In this document: positions 29,589 to 45,454 of the stretch, one piece after another
Numbering within the stretch: position 1 is the stretch's first letter
Layout of the letters: each line of letters opens with the position of its first letter
Origin: Onishia taeanensis
GTDB taxonomy: Bacteria; Pseudomonadota; Gammaproteobacteria; Pseudomonadales; Halomonadaceae
Assembly (NCBI RefSeq): GCF_900100755.1
Contig: NZ_FNCI01000009.1
Coordinates: 1-64,000, forward strand
Length of the DNA stretch: 64,000 nt
Reading direction: 5' to 3'
Translations under genes and position numbers: made by a program
Notes under the pieces: generated by a model
Database searches by the model: none
The model's input: only the letters and a program-made list of their open reading frames with translations
What the model was told of the DNA's origin: nothing

Positions 29589-32090
29589 TTACAGGGTACG
29601 CTCGACCTTGACCTGATCGAAGACCTCGATCTTGTCACCGGCCTGGACGTCGTTGTAGTTCTTGACGCCGATACCGCACTCCATGCCGTTGCGCACTTCG
29701 TTGACGTCATCCTTGAAGCGACGCAGGGATTCCAGCTCGCCTTCGTAGATGACCACGTTGTCGCGCAGCACACGGATCTTCTTGTTGCGGTGAACGGAGC
29801 CCTCGACCACCATGCAGCCGGCCACGGCGCCGATCTTCGGCGCGCGGAAGACGTCGCGAACCTCGGCCACGCCGACGATCTCTTCCTTCCACTCCGGTGC
29901 CAGCATGCCGCTCATGGCCTGCTTGACCTCGTCGATCAGCTGGTAGATCACGCTGTAGTAGCGCAGATCCAGGCCTTCACGCTCGATGATCTCGCGGGCC
30001 GCGGCATCGGCACGGACGTTGAAGCCGACCACGATGGCCTCACTGGCCAGCGCCAGGTTGGCGTCAGTACCGGTGATACCGCCGACACCCGAGGACACCA
30101 CGGCGACCTCGACTTCTTCAGTGGACAGCTCTTCGAGGGCGCTCTTGATGGCTTCCAGCGAGCCTTGGACGTCGGCCTTGAGGACGATGTTGACCTTGGC
30201 GACTTCTTCCTTGCCCATCTGGCTGAACATGTTCTCCAGCTTGGCTTTCTGCTGGCGAGCCAGACGCACTTCGCGGTACTTGCCCTGACGGAAGTTGGCG
30301 ATCTCGCGGGCCTTCTTCTCGTCTTCGAGCACCATGAAGTCGTCACCGGCGTCCGGCGTGCCGTCGAGACCCTGGATCTCGACCGGCATGGACGGACCGA
30401 CCTCGTCGACCTGCTTGCCAAGCTCGTTGGTCAGTGCACGCACGCGGCCGTGGTGAAGGCCGGCGAGTACGATATCGCCCTTCTTCAGGGTGCCGTTCTG
30501 GACCAGCACGGTCGCGACCGGGCCACGGCCCTTGTCGAGACGCGATTCGACCACGACGCCCTTGCCGGGCGCTTCCGGTACGGCCTTGAGCTCGAGCACT
30601 TCGGACACCAGCTGGATGGATTCCAGCAGGTCTTCGATGCCTTCGCCGGACTTGGCAGAGACGTGGACGAACTGGGTGTCGCCGCCCCACTCTTCGGAGA
30701 TGACGCCGTGCTGGGACAGCTCGTTCTTGACCCGGTCCGGATCAGCGCCCGCCTTGTCGATCTTGTTGACCGCCACGACCATCGGCACGCCGGCAGCCTT
30801 CGAGTGCTCGATCGCCTCGATGGTCTGCGGCATCACGCCGTCGTCCGCTGCCACCACCAGGATGACCACGTCGGTCGCCTTGGCACCGCGAGCACGCATG
30901 GCGGTAAACGCCGCGTGGCCCGGGGTATCGAGGAAGGTCACGCCACCGTGATCGTCCTCGACGTGATAGGCACCAATGTGCTGGGTAATGCCGCCGGCTT
31001 CACCGGTCGCCACCTTGGCACGACGCACGTAGTCGAGCAGCGAGGTCTTACCGTGGTCGACGTGACCCATGACGGTCACCACCGGAGAGCGGGTAATTTC
31101 TTCGCCCTCGTAGGAGATGCTCTCGAGCACTTCGGTCTCGAGCGCATCGTCCTTGACCAGCTTGGGCTTGTGGCCCATTTCCTCGACCACGATCACTGCC
31201 GTGTCCTGATCGATGGTCTGGTTGATGGTCACGGCCGCGCCCATGTTGAACATGGCCTTGATGACTTCGTTGGCCTTGATCGACATCTTGTCGGCCAGTT
31301 CGGCGACGCTGATCGATTCGGGAATCGACACTTCGCGCACGATCGGCTGCGTCGGCTTCTGGAAGCCGTGCTTGCCGCCGCCTTCGCGACCGCCACGGCG
31401 GGTGCCGCGACGCTCGGCGCGCTTGGCCTTCTTGCCGCCACGACGACGCTCTTCGCGGTCGTCATCATCACGCTCGTGACGCCCCTTCTTGGCCTTGGCA
31501 CCGGCTTTCTTGGGCGCTCGGCGCGTATCGCCACGCGGCTCCTTGGGCGGTGCGTTGACTTCAGGTGCAGCCGGCTCGGCAGTCGTCTCGAGCTCCGGCA
31601 CCGGAATTTCCGGCTCGGGCTCGGCGGCCACGGCCTTGGCCGCTTCTTCCGCCTTGGCGGCTTCGGCATTGGCCTTGGCGGCTTTTGCTTCTTCCGCTTC
31701 GCGGGCAGCCCGCTCGGCCTGGGAGTCGGCCATGTCGCCAACCAGCTGACGCGGGCCGGTGTCCTCGGCCTTGGGTTTCTCGGCCGGCTCTTCCTCGCGC
31801 TTCACGTAAGTGCGCTTCTTGCGAACCGAGACCTCGATGGACTTGCCACGATCACCGGAGCGGATCCGGCTCTTGGTCTTGCGCGTCAAGGTGACGCGAT
31901 TCTTGGCCCCGGCGTCGCTTTCGCCGCCGTGGCTCTTGGTCAAATAATCGAGCAGGCGCTTCTTGTCCGCTTCGGACACAGCGTCGCCCTCGGCCTTGTG
32001 AGGCAGGCCGGCTTCTTTCATCTGTTCTAGTAAGCGGGGCACTTCACGCCCCACTTTTACGGCAAAATCTTTTACGGTCATGTCTGACAT
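29589..32090 (-). CDS. infB: Translation initiation factor IF-2
   Basis: GTPase that brings fMet-tRNA to the 30S subunit; notably, the initiator tRNA gene lies upstream in the same block. The 833-residue protein has an IF2N domain (about 1-50), a long charged Ala/Glu/Lys-rich linker (about 80-250), a second IF2N-like region, the GTPase domain with P-loop GHVDHGKT near residue 340, DTPGH and NKID, and beta-barrel domains to the C-terminus. ATG 32090 follows AGGAGGG; MTV three codons later could be an internal start, as E. coli IF-2 has several forms. Confidence 0.97.
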   Translation of the reverse strand: MSDMTVKDFAVKVGREVPRLLEQMKEAGLPHKAEGDAVSEADKKRLLDYLTKSHGGESDAGAKNRVTLTRKTKSRIRSGDRGKSIEVSVRKKRTYVKREEEPAEKPKAEDTGPRQLVGDMADSQAERAAREAEEAKAAKANAEAAKAEEAAKAVAAEPEPEIPVPELETTAEPAAPEVNAPPKEPRGDTRRAPKKAGAKAKKGRHERDDDDREERRRGGKKAKRAERRGTRRGGREGGGKHGFQKPTQPIVREVSIPESISVAELADKMSIKANEVIKAMFNMGAAVTINQTIDQDTAVIVVEEMGHKPKLVKDDALETEVLESISYEGEEITRSPVVTVMGHVDHGKTSLLDYVRRAKVATGEAGGITQHIGAYHVEDDHGGVTFLDTPGHAAFTAMRARGAKATDVVILVVAADDGVMPQTIEAIEHSKAAGVPMVVAVNKIDKAGADPDRVKNELSQHGVISEEWGGDTQFVHVSAKSGEGIEDLLESIQLVSEVLELKAVPEAPGKGVVVESRLDKGRGPVATVLVQNGTLKKGDIVLAGLHHGRVRALTNELGKQVDEVGPSMPVEIQGLDGTPDAGDDFMVLEDEKKAREIANFRQGKYREVRLARQQKAKLENMFSQMGKEEVAKVNIVLKADVQGSLEAIKSALEELSTEEVEVAVVSSGVGGITGTDANLALASEAIVVGFNVRADAAAREIIEREGLDLRYYSVIYQLIDEVKQAMSGMLAPEWKEEIVGVAEVRDVFRAPKIGAVAGCMVVEGSVHRNKKIRVLRDNVVIYEGELESLRRFKDDVNEVRNGMECGIGVKNYNDVQAGDKIEVFDQVKVERTL

Positions 32091-32118
32091 TAACGACCCT
32101 CCTGAGCCCGTGACCTGT

Positions 32119-33612
32119 TTACTGTTCGCTCTCGAACCAAGGCGCACGGGCAGTCATGATCAGTGCCGCAGCGCGCTCCTCGTCCACGCCCTCGATGTCT
32201 TCAAGATCATCGACGGACTGCTCGGCAAGGTCTTCCATGGTGACAATGCCCCGGCTGGCCAGAATGAAGGCCAGGTGACGCTCCATCCCTTCCATGTTGA
32301 GCAGGTCGTCGGCGGGCTGAGCGCCATCGAGCTGCTCTTCGGAAGCGATTGCCAGGTTCAACAGCTCATCTTTTGCGCGTGCACGCAGCTCCTCGACGAG
32401 ATCCTCGTCGAATTCCTCGATCTCGAGCATTTCCTCGAGGGGCACGTAGGCGACTTCTTCCAGGGAAGTGAAGCCTTCTTCGACCATGATCCGTGCCAGT
32501 TCCTCGTCGATTTCCAGGTGGTTGATGAAGAATTCCACCTGACTATCGATTTCTTGCTCGCGCTTACCCTCGGCCTCGTCCTCAGTCATCACGTTGAGTT
32601 TCCAGCCGGTCAGCTCTGAGGCGAGCCGCACGTTCTGGCCACTGCGACCGATGGCCTGGGCGAGGTTGTCCTCGGCGACGGCGACATCCATGGCATGGCT
32701 GTCTTCATCGACGAGAATCGAAGCGACATCCGCCGGCGCCATGGCGTTGATCACCAACTGCGCGGGGTTGTCGTCCCAAAGAATGATATCTACACGTTCG
32801 TTCTGCAGCTCGGTGGACACCGCCTGCACGCGCGAACCGCGCATGCCGACGCAGGCGCCGACCGGGTCGATACGACGGTCGTTGGTCTTGACCGCGATCT
32901 TGGCTCGCGAACCGGGATCCCTTGCCGCGCCCTTGATCTCGATGAGCTGCTCGGCAATTTCCGGCACCTCGATCTTGAACAGCTCGATGATCAGCTCCGG
33001 GCAGGTCCGCGACAGGATCAGCTGGGCGCCGCGCGCTTCAGCGTCGACCTTGACCAGCAGTGCACGCACCCGCTCGTTCATGCGGTAGCGCTCACCGGGG
33101 ATCATCTCGTTACGCGGCAAGAACGCCTCGGCGTTGTCGCCCAGATCAATGATCAGGCCTTCACGTGTCGTCTTCTTGACAATGCCGGCCACCAGCTCGC
33201 CTTCGCGATCGGCGTACTGACGCACCACTTCGGCGCGCTCGGCCTCACGGACCTTCTGCACGATCACTTGCTTGGCGGTCTGCGCCGCGATGCGACCGAA
33301 GACGGCATTCTCGATGCGCTCTTCAACCACGTCGCCTACGGTCAGCGGCGGATCGCGGCGCTCGGCGTAGGACTGCTTGATCTCAGCGTCCGGGTTCTCG
33401 AACTCGTCGTCCTCGATCACCACCCAGCGCCGGAAGGTGTCGTAGTCACCGGTCGCACGATCGATTGCCACGCGCACGCTGACTTCCTCGCCATCGAACC
33501 GCTTGCGCGATGCACTGGCCAGTGCCGCTTCTACCGCTTCGAAGATGACGTCACGGGGCACGCCCTTCTCATTCGAGATCGCGTCAACGACCATCAAAAT
33601 CTCTTTGCTCAT
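32119..33612 (-). CDS. nusA: Transcription termination/antitermination protein NusA
   Basis: Binds RNA polymerase and modulates pausing, termination and rRNA antitermination. The 497-residue protein has the N-terminal polymerase-binding domain, S1 (about 135-200), KH1 and KH2 (around [13 protein letters not shown] and [12 protein letters not shown]), and two C-terminal acidic repeats. This full length with both repeats is typical of gammaproteobacteria. It lies 28 bases upstream of infB. Confidence 0.97.
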   Translation of the reverse strand: MSKEILMVVDAISNEKGVPRDVIFEAVEAALASASRKRFDGEEVSVRVAIDRATGDYDTFRRWVVIEDDEFENPDAEIKQSYAERRDPPLTVGDVVEERIENAVFGRIAAQTAKQVIVQKVREAERAEVVRQYADREGELVAGIVKKTTREGLIIDLGDNAEAFLPRNEMIPGERYRMNERVRALLVKVDAEARGAQLILSRTCPELIIELFKIEVPEIAEQLIEIKGAARDPGSRAKIAVKTNDRRIDPVGACVGMRGSRVQAVSTELQNERVDIILWDDNPAQLVINAMAPADVASILVDEDSHAMDVAVAEDNLAQAIGRSGQNVRLASELTGWKLNVMTEDEAEGKREQEIDSQVEFFINHLEIDEELARIMVEEGFTSLEEVAYVPLEEMLEIEEFDEDLVEELRARAKDELLNLAIASEEQLDGAQPADDLLNMEGMERHLAFILASRGIVTMEDLAEQSVDDLEDIEGVDEERAAALIMTARAPWFESEQ

Positions 33613-33652
33613 GCCTTTGCCTCGCCAGAAAACCTGTCCTTATGCATCGACC

Positions 33653-34114
33653 TCAATCCTCGAACTGGGGCACGACACGCGCCTGATCGATGCTGTCGAT
33701 GGGAAAGCAGTACTCCTCGCCGTCAACCTGCAACAACACTTCGTCCTCTTCGATACCGGCCAGCAGTCCCTGAAACTTGCGCCGACCGTCGAAGGGCGTG
33801 CGCAGCTTTATCGAGACCACATGTCCCTTGAAGCGTTCGAAATGGTCGAGGGTGAACAGCGGCCTATCCATACCAGGTGACGACACCTCAAGCCGGTACT
33901 CGCCGGCAATGGGGTCCTCAACATCCATGACCGCACTGATTTGACGGCTGATATCGGCACAGTCGTCGACGGTCACGCCGTTGGGGCCATCGATATAGAT
34001 CACCAGACGGGAGTGTTTGCCCTGGGACAGGTAGTCGAGTCCCCAGAGCTCGAAGCCCATGGCGGAGGCCACCGGCTCGATTAACGCGTATAGCGCAGCG
34101 TCCTTGATTGCCAC
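33653..34114 (-). CDS. rimP: Ribosome maturation factor RimP
   Basis: Assists 30S subunit maturation. The 153-residue protein has the family segments GFELWGLDY, VTVDDCADISRQ and YRLEVSSPGMDRPL. The start is GTG 34114, with TAGGAG nine bases upstream; no in-frame ATG gives a family-like N-terminus. It is the first protein gene after the initiator tRNA, as in E. coli. Confidence 0.96.
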   Translation of the reverse strand: MAIKDAALYALIEPVASAMGFELWGLDYLSQGKHSRLVIYIDGPNGVTVDDCADISRQISAVMDVEDPIAGEYRLEVSSPGMDRPLFTLDHFERFKGHVVSIKLRTPFDGRRKFQGLLAGIEEDEVLLQVDGEEYCFPIDSIDQARVVPQFED

Positions 34115-34242
34115 AGACGAAAACTCCTACAGCCGTTGCGTCAGGCACCTGGCCGGGAGATAAAGAGAAAGCGAGGTGGCTGATTGGCGTGTCGCCAGCG
34201 AAGGCCGGCAACAGGGGAACGGCTAACAGATGAGCTACTAAC

Positions 34243-34267
34243 AAAAAGCCCCTTCACTGGAAGGGGC
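34243..34267 (-). terminator. Terminator/attenuator between tRNA-fMet and rimP
   Basis: GCCCCTTC (34248-34255) pairs with GAAGGGGC (34260-34267), with TTTTT following on the minus strand. It probably releases the tRNA transcript while letting some polymerase read into rimP. Confidence 0.85.
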
Positions 34268-34316
34268 CTTTCACAAGAATCCTTATATCCCATTTGGCGT
34301 CAACTGACGGCCTAAA

Positions 34317-34393
<77 letters not shown>

Positions 34394-34406
34394 TCACAGG
34401 TTGGCG

Positions 34407-34435
34407 ATAATACCTGTCACTCTGGCTCACGTCAA
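34407..34435 (-). promoter_or_regulatory. Promoter of the initiator tRNA / rimP-nusA-infB operon
   Basis: On the minus strand TTGACG (34435-34430), a 17-base spacer and TATTAT (34412-34407) lie just upstream of the tRNA 5' end, between the two tRNA genes. Confidence 0.8.
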
Positions 34436-34520
34436 GATGTCTTATCTTGCCGTGGGAATGACAATCGCCTGGAATGCCAATCTTGCTACTGAAGGCCTCG
34501 GCATAACAAGACGCTTCAGA

Positions 34521-34607
34521 TGGTGCCGAAGGCGGGACTTGAACCCGCACGACCGTAAGGTCACTACCCCCTCAAGATAGCGTGTCTACCAATTCCACCA
34601 CTTCGGC
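34521..34607 (-). tRNA. leuU: tRNA-Leu (GAG)
   Basis: An 87-base tRNA with a long variable arm and encoded CCA. The anticodon loop TTGAGGG gives anticodon GAG, reading CUC/CUU. It follows secG by 27 bases, the same order as secG-leuU in E. coli, and is probably transcribed with it. Confidence 0.96.
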
Positions 34608-34634
34608 ATCAGGGGAGCACTAATTGAGACCGGC

Positions 34635-34994
34635 TTAGCTGCCGCTCTCCTCTAGCACTGGCGCAGTATTATCCATATTGGATGAGGAGTCGTCAAGCGT
34701 TGGCACGTTGTTTTGCTGCTCAACAACCTTGGCGTCCGGAATACCGGCTTCAGGCGCCTGGCCGGCCTGGGAGGCAAAGTAGGCAAGCGTCAGCGACGTC
34801 GCAAAGAACCCCGCCGCCAGCAGCGCCGTGAACTTGGACAGGAAGCCGCCGCTGCCGCGGGACCCGAACACGGTCTGCGAGGCACCGCCGCCGAAGGAGG
34901 CGCCGGCATCGGCACCCTTGCCCTGCTGCAGCAGGACGAGAACGACCAAGGCGATGGCGATCGCCACGTGGATCATGAGAAAGGCAACTTGCAT
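34635..34994 (-). CDS. secG: Preprotein translocase subunit SecG
   Basis: Small inner-membrane subunit of SecYEG. The 119-residue protein has two membrane segments (about 5-23 and 50-72) flanking the conserved [18 protein letters not shown] loop, and an acidic, Gln/Ser-rich tail. ATG 34994 lies 5 bases after the tpiA stop; translation is probably coupled. Confidence 0.95.
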   Translation of the reverse strand: MQVAFLMIHVAIAIALVVLVLLQQGKGADAGASFGGGASQTVFGSRGSGGFLSKFTALLAAGFFATSLTLAYFASQAGQAPEAGIPDAKVVEQQNNVPTLDDSSSNMDNTAPVLEESGS

Positions 34995-34999
34995 GGGGT

Positions 35000-35749
35000 T
35001 CAACCTGCTGACTGGCAAATGGCTAGAAAATCGTCGACCTGAAGGGAGGCTCCCCCCACAAGGCCGCCGTCGATGTCCGGCTGCGCGAGCAGCTCGGCGG
35101 CGTTGGCAGCCTTCATGCTGCCGCCGTACAACAAACGCAGGCCTTCGGCCAGCGTCGGATCATAGGTCGCAAGATGCGCACGAAGCGCCGCATGCACCTG
35201 CTGAGCCTGCTCGGGCGTCGCGGTGCGCCCGGTACCGATGGCCCAGACCGGCTCATAGGCCACCACCACTCGAGACCGCTCATCCGCAGCAAGGGCGTCG
35301 AAGACCGCCGCCAATTGCCCAAGCACCACGGCCTCGGTGCGGCCGGCATCTCGCTCTTCGAGGGTTTCACCGACGCACAGCACCGGCGTGAGCTCGGCGG
35401 CGAGTGCCGCCTTCACCCTCGCCAGCACCTCGGCATCGTCTTCACCGAACAGCTCGCGGCGCTCGGAGTGACCGACCAGCACATAGCGAGCCCCGCAGTC
35501 GCCGAGCATGCTAGCACTGACTTCGCCCGTGAAGGCGCCGCTTGTTTGGTGATACAGCGTCTGACCGCCCAGCGCCACCGGCAATTCGGCAAACGCCTGA
35601 CGAGCGGCATACAGATAGGGCGCCGGCAGCATGAGTGCCGCCTCGACCGTCGCAGGGATGCCGCGCTCGGCAAAGGCGCGAGCGAAGCTATCGACCAGCG
35701 CCAGCGAGCCATTCATCTTCCAGTTACCGGCGATCAGCGGAGTACGCAT
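35000..35749 (-). CDS. tpiA: Triosephosphate isomerase
   Basis: Interconverts DHAP and glyceraldehyde-3-phosphate. The 249-residue barrel has the N-terminal Lys11 in GNWKMNG, the catalytic His in VLVGHSERR (about 94) and Glu in [11 protein letters not shown] (about 164), and the phosphate-binding YGGS and [12 protein letters not shown] 35749 follows AGAGGA; upstream frame was excluded. Confidence 0.97.
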   Translation of the reverse strand: MRTPLIAGNWKMNGSLALVDSFARAFAERGIPATVEAALMLPAPYLYAARQAFAELPVALGGQTLYHQTSGAFTGEVSASMLGDCGARYVLVGHSERRELFGEDDAEVLARVKAALAAELTPVLCVGETLEERDAGRTEAVVLGQLAAVFDALAADERSRVVVAYEPVWAIGTGRTATPEQAQQVHAALRAHLATYDPTLAEGLRLLYGGSMKAANAAELLAQPDIDGGLVGGASLQVDDFLAICQSAG

Positions 35750-35847
35750 AGACGGTCCTCTTTCAAGGTGGTGCGAAATGGTATAGGAGCGCTCATAGCA
35801 TGACAACCAGCACACCACAAGGCATGCCGGCCATCAGCGGGTATAGC

Positions 35848-37194
35848 TCAGTCGACCAGCGACTCGACCTCGCCGGCTAGGCGCTTGGCCAGGCCATCCA
35901 CGTCGAGATGAGGACGACCTTCGACCATCACCCGAATCAGCGGCTCGGTCCCGGAGGGGCGCAACAGCACACGCCCTTCATTGCCGAGTTCGGCCTCGAC
36001 GCTGGCAACGGCCTTCTTCAGCGACTCGCTGTCCATCAGCGCGCCGCGATCGGTGGCGGCATTGAGGCGCACATTGACCAGGGCCTGGGGCGCCTTCTCG
36101 AAACCGCCCAGCAGCTTGGCAAGCGTCTGCCCCTCGCGGACCATGATCGCCAGCACCTGAAGCGCCGAGACAATGCCATCGCCGGTGGTCTGGATGTGGC
36201 CGCAGACGATGTGCCCGGAGGACTCACCGCCCAGCTGCCAGCCATTGGCGACCAAGCGCTCTATCACGTAACGGTCGCCGACCTTGGCGCGCTCGAAGGG
36301 AATACCCAGCGCCTCGAGGGCCGCGGCAAGGCCGAAGTTGGACATAAGGGTGCCGACCACCCCGCCGCCCAGCTCACCGCGAGCATGACGGTCGCGAGCG
36401 ATCAAGAACAGGATGTCGTCGCCATCGAGTTCGCGGCCATCAGCATCGACCAGCAGCACCCGGTCGCCATCGCCATCGAAGGCAACACCCAGGTCAGCGC
36501 CTCGCGAAATCACGGCCGCCCGCAGGCTGGCCGGGTGCGTCGAACCGACCTCATGATTGATGTTGAGACCATCTGGGCTACCCCCGACCACGCTGACCTC
36601 GGCGCCGAGCTCGCGAAAGACGCTGGGCGCGATATGGTAGGTGGCCCCATGGGCGCAATCGAGCACGATCTTCAAGCCATGCAGGCTGACCCGATCAGGC
36701 ACCGTCGACTTGCAGAACTCGATGTAGCGCCCCGGTGCGTCGTCGATGCGCACGGCCTTACCGAGCCGGTCCGGCGCCACGGTGGTCAGCGGCGCCTCGA
36801 GCATCTCTTCGATGCGCTCCTCGACCTCGTCGGGCAGCTTGGCGCCCTCGGCGGAGAAGAACTTGATGCCGTTATCCTCGAAGGGATTATGCGACGCCGA
36901 GATCACGATTCCGGCATGCGCCCGGAAGGTGCGGGTCAGGTAGGCGATGGCCGGTGTCGGCATCGGCCCCAGCAGCGAGACATCGACGCCAGCCGCCGAA
37001 AGGCCCGACTCGAGCGCCGATTCGAACATATAGCCGGAGATCCGGGTGTCCTTGCCAATCAGCACCTTGGTGCGCCCTTCACGGGCCAGCACACGCCCCA
37101 CGGCCCAGCCGAGCTTGAGCATGAAATCAGGCGTGATTGGGTAATCCCCCACCGTACCGCGGATACCGTCGGTACCAAAATAACGTCGACTCAT
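35848..37194 (-). CDS. glmM: Phosphoglucosamine mutase
   Basis: Converts glucosamine-6-phosphate to glucosamine-1-phosphate for UDP-GlcNAc and cell wall synthesis. The 448-residue protein has the phosphoserine Ser101 in ISASHNP, the metal loop DGDGDR, the sugar-binding GGESSGH and the C-terminal phosphate site [12 protein letters not shown]. Its ATG overlaps the folP TGA (ATGA), the conserved folP-glmM pair. Confidence 0.97.
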   Translation of the reverse strand: MSRRYFGTDGIRGTVGDYPITPDFMLKLGWAVGRVLAREGRTKVLIGKDTRISGYMFESALESGLSAAGVDVSLLGPMPTPAIAYLTRTFRAHAGIVISASHNPFEDNGIKFFSAEGAKLPDEVEERIEEMLEAPLTTVAPDRLGKAVRIDDAPGRYIEFCKSTVPDRVSLHGLKIVLDCAHGATYHIAPSVFRELGAEVSVVGGSPDGLNINHEVGSTHPASLRAAVISRGADLGVAFDGDGDRVLLVDADGRELDGDDILFLIARDRHARGELGGGVVGTLMSNFGLAAALEALGIPFERAKVGDRYVIERLVANGWQLGGESSGHIVCGHIQTTGDGIVSALQVLAIMVREGQTLAKLLGGFEKAPQALVNVRLNAATDRGALMDSESLKKAVASVEAELGNEGRVLLRPSGTEPLIRVMVEGRPHLDVDGLAKRLAGEVESLVD

Positions 37195-38054
37195 GGGGTA
37201 AACCCCTCCTCCATCACGGCCCAGGTCATGTTCACGGCATCCACACTGGGCCCTACATCGTGGACACGCAGAATCCGTGCGCCGCGCTCGACGGCCATGG
37301 CAGCCAGCGCCAGGCTACCCGGCAACCGCTCTTCCACCGGGCGTTCGAGCACCTTGCCGATCATGCTCTTGCGCGACATGCCGGCGAGAATCGGTAGCCC
37401 CAGCACCTCGAGGCCCGCCATGCGGTTGAGCAAGCGCAGGTTGTGCTCGACGCTCTTGCCAAAGCCGAACCCAGGGTCGAGGATCAAACGCTCGCGCCTC
37501 AGGCCCGCCGCTTCGCAGGCGCGAATGCGCTCTTCGAGAAAGGCTTTCACGACCTCTTCCACCGGCTGCTCGTAGCCCGGGGCACGCTGCATGGTGTCAG
37601 GCTCGCCGACCATGTGCATCACGCACACCGGCAGACCACTGTGTGCGGCCGCCCCTAACGCACCCTCGCGACGCAACCCCCTCACGTCGTTGAGCATGCC
37701 GGCTCCCAGTGCGGCGGTCTCACGCATCACCTCGGGGGCGCTGGTGTCGACCGATACCAAGGCATCCAGCTCGCGTACCAAGCGTTCGACGACCGGGGCG
37801 ACCCGGTCGAGCTCTTGCTGGGTCGATACCTCGCTTGCCCCCGGACGGGTCGACTCCCCACCCACGTCGATGATCGCCGCGCCCTCGGCCAGCATGCGCT
37901 CGGCATGGCGCAACGCATCGTCGATGGCGGTGTGCTGCCCTCCGTCGGAGAAGGAATCCGGGGTCACGTTGAGGATTCCCATCACGCGGGGAAAGGAAAT
38001 ATCCAGGCGATGCCGGCCGCATTGCAGCGCACTGGCGCCTTGTCCGTCATTCAT
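37191..38054 (-). CDS. folP: Dihydropteroate synthase
   Basis: Joins 6-hydroxymethyl-dihydropterin pyrophosphate, the product of FolK, to p-aminobenzoate. The 287-residue barrel has [26 protein letters not shown] and the late DPGFGFGKS, all pterin or phosphate contacts. ATG 38054 was chosen over an upstream frame that would run towards ftsH. Lies between ftsH and glmM as in E. coli. Confidence 0.97.
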   Translation of the reverse strand: MNDGQGASALQCGRHRLDISFPRVMGILNVTPDSFSDGGQHTAIDDALRHAERMLAEGAAIIDVGGESTRPGASEVSTQQELDRVAPVVERLVRELDALVSVDTSAPEVMRETAALGAGMLNDVRGLRREGALGAAAHSGLPVCVMHMVGEPDTMQRAPGYEQPVEEVVKAFLEERIRACEAAGLRRERLILDPGFGFGKSVEHNLRLLNRMAGLEVLGLPILAGMSRKSMIGKVLERPVEERLPGSLALAAMAVERGARILRVHDVGPSVDAVNMTWAVMEEGFTP

Positions 38055-38130
38055 GGCTTGCTTGATCCTGCTGACTGGCGATTGGCCCCGCACGGGGGAT
38101 GCTGGTGCGCATGATACCCAATAAACGCAA

Positions 38131-38153
38131 GAGGCGCCCACTAGGGGCGCCTC
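38131..38153 (-). terminator. Hairpin between ftsH and folP
   Basis: GAGGCGCCC (38131-38139) pairs with GGGCGCCTC (38145-38153), 24 bases after the ftsH stop. The tail on the minus strand (TTGCGTTTATT) is only partly T-rich. Confidence 0.65.
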
Positions 38154-38176
38154 GCGTCTTGCTGGGATGCCCTGCC

Positions 38177-40171
<1,995 letters not shown>

Positions 40172-40306
40172 GGGAATACCCTCATTGCTGAAATCAAACT
40201 GCTAACGTGGTTATGCGTTCGACACTACAGGAGCCCGGCGCGTTCAACCACCCGACGCCAGCGTCGACCAGCATCGCACACTCTGCAGTACCTGTCCGTA
40301 CATGAG

Positions 40307-40365
40307 GATCATAGCCAGTCGCTATGATCGGCGACGAGCACCCTGCCCTCGCCAAAGCGGTGCTC
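40307..40365 (-). other. Two tandem stem-loops between rlmE and ftsH
   Basis: GATCATAGC (40307-40315) pairs perfectly with GCTATGATC (40321-40329), and GAGCACC (40336-40342) with GGTGCTC (40359-40365). They lie in the 204-base gap after rlmE and before ftsH. They could end rlmE transcription; the first could instead be an operator. Confidence 0.5.
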
Positions 40366-40375
40366 CCCAGGGGAA

Positions 40376-41038
40376 TCAGCCGCGAAAACCGTCCGCCAGC
40401 AGGTAGACTTCCCGCGAACGCGCTCGGGAAGCTTCCGGCTTGCGGGTCATGACCTTGGTGAAACTGCCGCGCAGATCCTTGAGGTAGGCATCGAAGCCTT
40501 CGCCCTGGAAGACCTTGGCCAGAAAACGCCCGCCGGGCGACAGCGTCTGGCGGGCCAGATCGAGGGCCAACTCGACCAGATACATCGCCTGCGGCTGGTC
40601 GATCGCGGCCATTCCACTCATATTGGGGGCCATATCCGACATAACAAGGTCTACCCGCCGCTCACCGAGGGTCTCGAGAATGGCCTCGAGCACCGACTCT
40701 TCAGTGAAATCGCCCTGATGGAAAGTCACGTCGGCCAGGGCATCCATCTCAAGGATGTCGGAGGCGATCACCAGACCGCGATCCCCGACCTTTTCGGCGG
40801 CGACCTGACTCCAGCCGCCAGGGGCCGCGCCAAGGTCGATGACCGTCATCCCCGGCTTGAACAGCTTGTCCTTGGCATCCAGCTCAAGCAGCTTGTAGCT
40901 TGCCCGGCTGCGATAGCCATCCTGCCAGGAACGCTGCACATACTGGTCGTCGAAGTGTTCCTTGAGCCAGTTACCGCTGGTCTTGCTGGCCTGGCCACTG
41001 CGTGACCCGGCACTCTTGGAGCTGGTGGAGCGTGCCAC
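40376..41038 (-). CDS. rlmE: 23S rRNA 2'-O-ribose U2552 methyltransferase
   Basis: Methylates U2552 of 23S rRNA in the A-loop; heat-shock linked in E. coli. The 220-residue protein has the SAM motif [20 protein letters not shown] and the late [10 protein letters not shown] with the catalytic Lys. The frame continues upstream, but GTG 41038 follows AGGTGA and gives a family-like start. The rlmE-ftsH order and the divergent yhbY are conserved. Confidence 0.95.
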   Translation of the reverse strand: MARSTSSKSAGSRSGQASKTSGNWLKEHFDDQYVQRSWQDGYRSRASYKLLELDAKDKLFKPGMTVIDLGAAPGGWSQVAAEKVGDRGLVIASDILEMDALADVTFHQGDFTEESVLEAILETLGERRVDLVMSDMAPNMSGMAAIDQPQAMYLVELALDLARQTLSPGGRFLAKVFQGEGFDAYLKDLRGSFTKVMTRKPEASRARSREVYLLADGFRG

Positions 41039-41123
41039 GTCATCACCTGAAATGCTTGGAGAATCGAATAACGAGAGGGGCCGGTCGCATGGCGTGGGCG
41101 CAGACGGTGTTGCCGCAAGGGTT

Positions 41124-41177
41124 TTCGCAATGGCCCACGCATTCGCAAAGACCAACGCTTTCGCGAAGACCAACTTC
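41124..41177. repeat. 18-base tandem repeat between rlmE and yhbY
   Basis: Three 18-base units at 41124-41141, 41142-41159 and 41160-41177, each starting TTCGCA/GA. The last two share 14 of their first 15 bases (TTCGCAAAGACCAAC). It is in the 196-base divergent promoter region. Confidence 0.75.
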
Positions 41178-41234
41178 CACGTACCATGGCCTGTTCAGCA
41201 AATCTGACAGTACAACCGGAACGATCAAGATATC

Positions 41235-41561
41235 ATGAGCTTGTCACAGGCACAAAAGAAAGCACTGCGCAGCATCGGCCATCACCTCAACCCGGTCGTG
41301 ACCGTCTCCGAGAACGGCATCTCCGAGGGCGTGCTGGCGGAACTCGATCGCGCCCTGGGCGACCATGAGCTGATCAAGGTCAAGCTGGCCATCCCCGAGC
41401 GTGACGACCGCGCCGCCGTGATCGCCGAGCTGACCAAGGCCGCTCGCGCCGTCAACGTGCAGAGCATCGGCAAGGTGGTGCTGCTTTACCGCGCCAACCC
41501 CAAGGCCAACCCGAAGCTCTCCAATATCAAGCGCTTCGAAGAGCACCACGGCCGCCGCTGA
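41235..41561 (+). CDS. yhbY: YhbY, CRM-domain ribosome assembly RNA-binding protein
   Basis: A 108-residue single CRM-domain protein associated with pre-50S particles. Visible segments are LNPVVTVSENGISEGVL, DHELIKVK and GKVVLLYR. Diverges from rlmE. A five-copy heptamer repeat and a strong terminator follow. Confidence 0.93.
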   Translation: MSLSQAQKKALRSIGHHLNPVVTVSENGISEGVLAELDRALGDHELIKVKLAIPERDDRAAVIAELTKAARAVNVQSIGKVVLLYRANPKANPKLSNIKRFEEHHGRR

Positions 41562-41571
41562 CGCGCTTCGC

Positions 41572-41606
41572 GGAAGCTGGAAGCTGGAAGCTGGAAGCTG
41601 GAAGCT
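41572..41606. repeat. Five perfect copies of GGAAGCT
   Basis: Heptamers at 41572-41578, 41579-41585, 41586-41592, 41593-41599 and 41600-41606, starting 10 bases after the yhbY stop. Non-coding; a likely slippage-prone VNTR. Confidence 0.95.
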
Positions 41607-41633
41607 CAGCAATATCAGCAGGCCCAGAAATGC

Positions 41634-41668
41634 AAACACCCCCGCAGCGGCGCTGCGGGGGTGTTTTT
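41634..41668. terminator. Bidirectional terminator between yhbY and greA
   Basis: A 15-base stem (41634-41648 with 41652-41666), a 3-base loop and T-rich flanks on both strands, between convergent genes. Confidence 0.9.
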
Positions 41669-41695
41669 CTTCCAGCCTAAGGCTTCAAGCTCGCG

Positions 41696-42168
41696 TCATA
41701 GGTGCTCGACGCTTGAGATCTCGTATTCGACCTCGCCGCCTGGCGTCTTGACCACGACCACATCACTCTCTTCCTTACCGATCAGGGCACGGGCGATCGG
41801 AGAGGTGACCGAGATCTTGCCGGACTTGATATCGGCTTCGTCCTCGCCAACGATCCGGTAGCGGACTTCCTCGTCGTTTTCCAGATTGATCAGCTCGACG
41901 GTCACGCCGAAGATCACCTTGCCAGTCTTGGGCAGCTTGGTGACGTCGATCACCTGGGAGCTCGAGAGCTTGCCCTCGATCTCCTGGATGCGGCCTTCGA
42001 TAAAGCCCTGCTGCTCACGAGCGGCATGGTATTCGGCGTTCTCCTTGAGATCGCCGTGCTCACGGGCCTCGGCGATGGCGGCGATCACCTGGGGGCGCTC
42101 AACGCCCTTGAGCTGCTCTAGCTCTTTTCGCAGGCTCTGCTCGCCGGCCACGGTCATCGGGACCTTGT

Positions 42169-42172
<4 letters not shown>
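41696..42172 (-). CDS. greA: Transcription elongation factor GreA
   Basis: Rescues backtracked RNA polymerase by stimulating transcript cleavage. The 158-residue protein has the coiled-coil with the acidic tip ([17 protein letters not shown]) and a FKBP-like C-terminal domain. ATG 42172 overlaps the carB TGA (ATGA), giving a carA-carB-greA unit as in pseudomonads. Confidence 0.97.
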
Positions 42173-45399
<3,227 letters not shown>

Positions 45400-45454
45400 G
45401 ACGTTTCCCGCAGAAAAAAGGTGACAGACGACGGCGCGATCGAGCAGGAGCCGC

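Noticed and set aside
29790-32030. 746-residue open frame on the plus strand, antisense to infB
   Set aside because: It mirrors the infB coding sequence; in high-GC DNA the antisense frame of a conserved gene often lacks stops. Its product is His/Leu/Gly-biased with no recognisable domain.
35908-37575. 555-residue open frame antisense to glmM and folP
   Set aside because: Shadow crossing two well-supported genes, with no family motifs.
41572-41606. CRISPR-like array
   Set aside because: The units are seven bases with no spacers; it is a simple tandem repeat.
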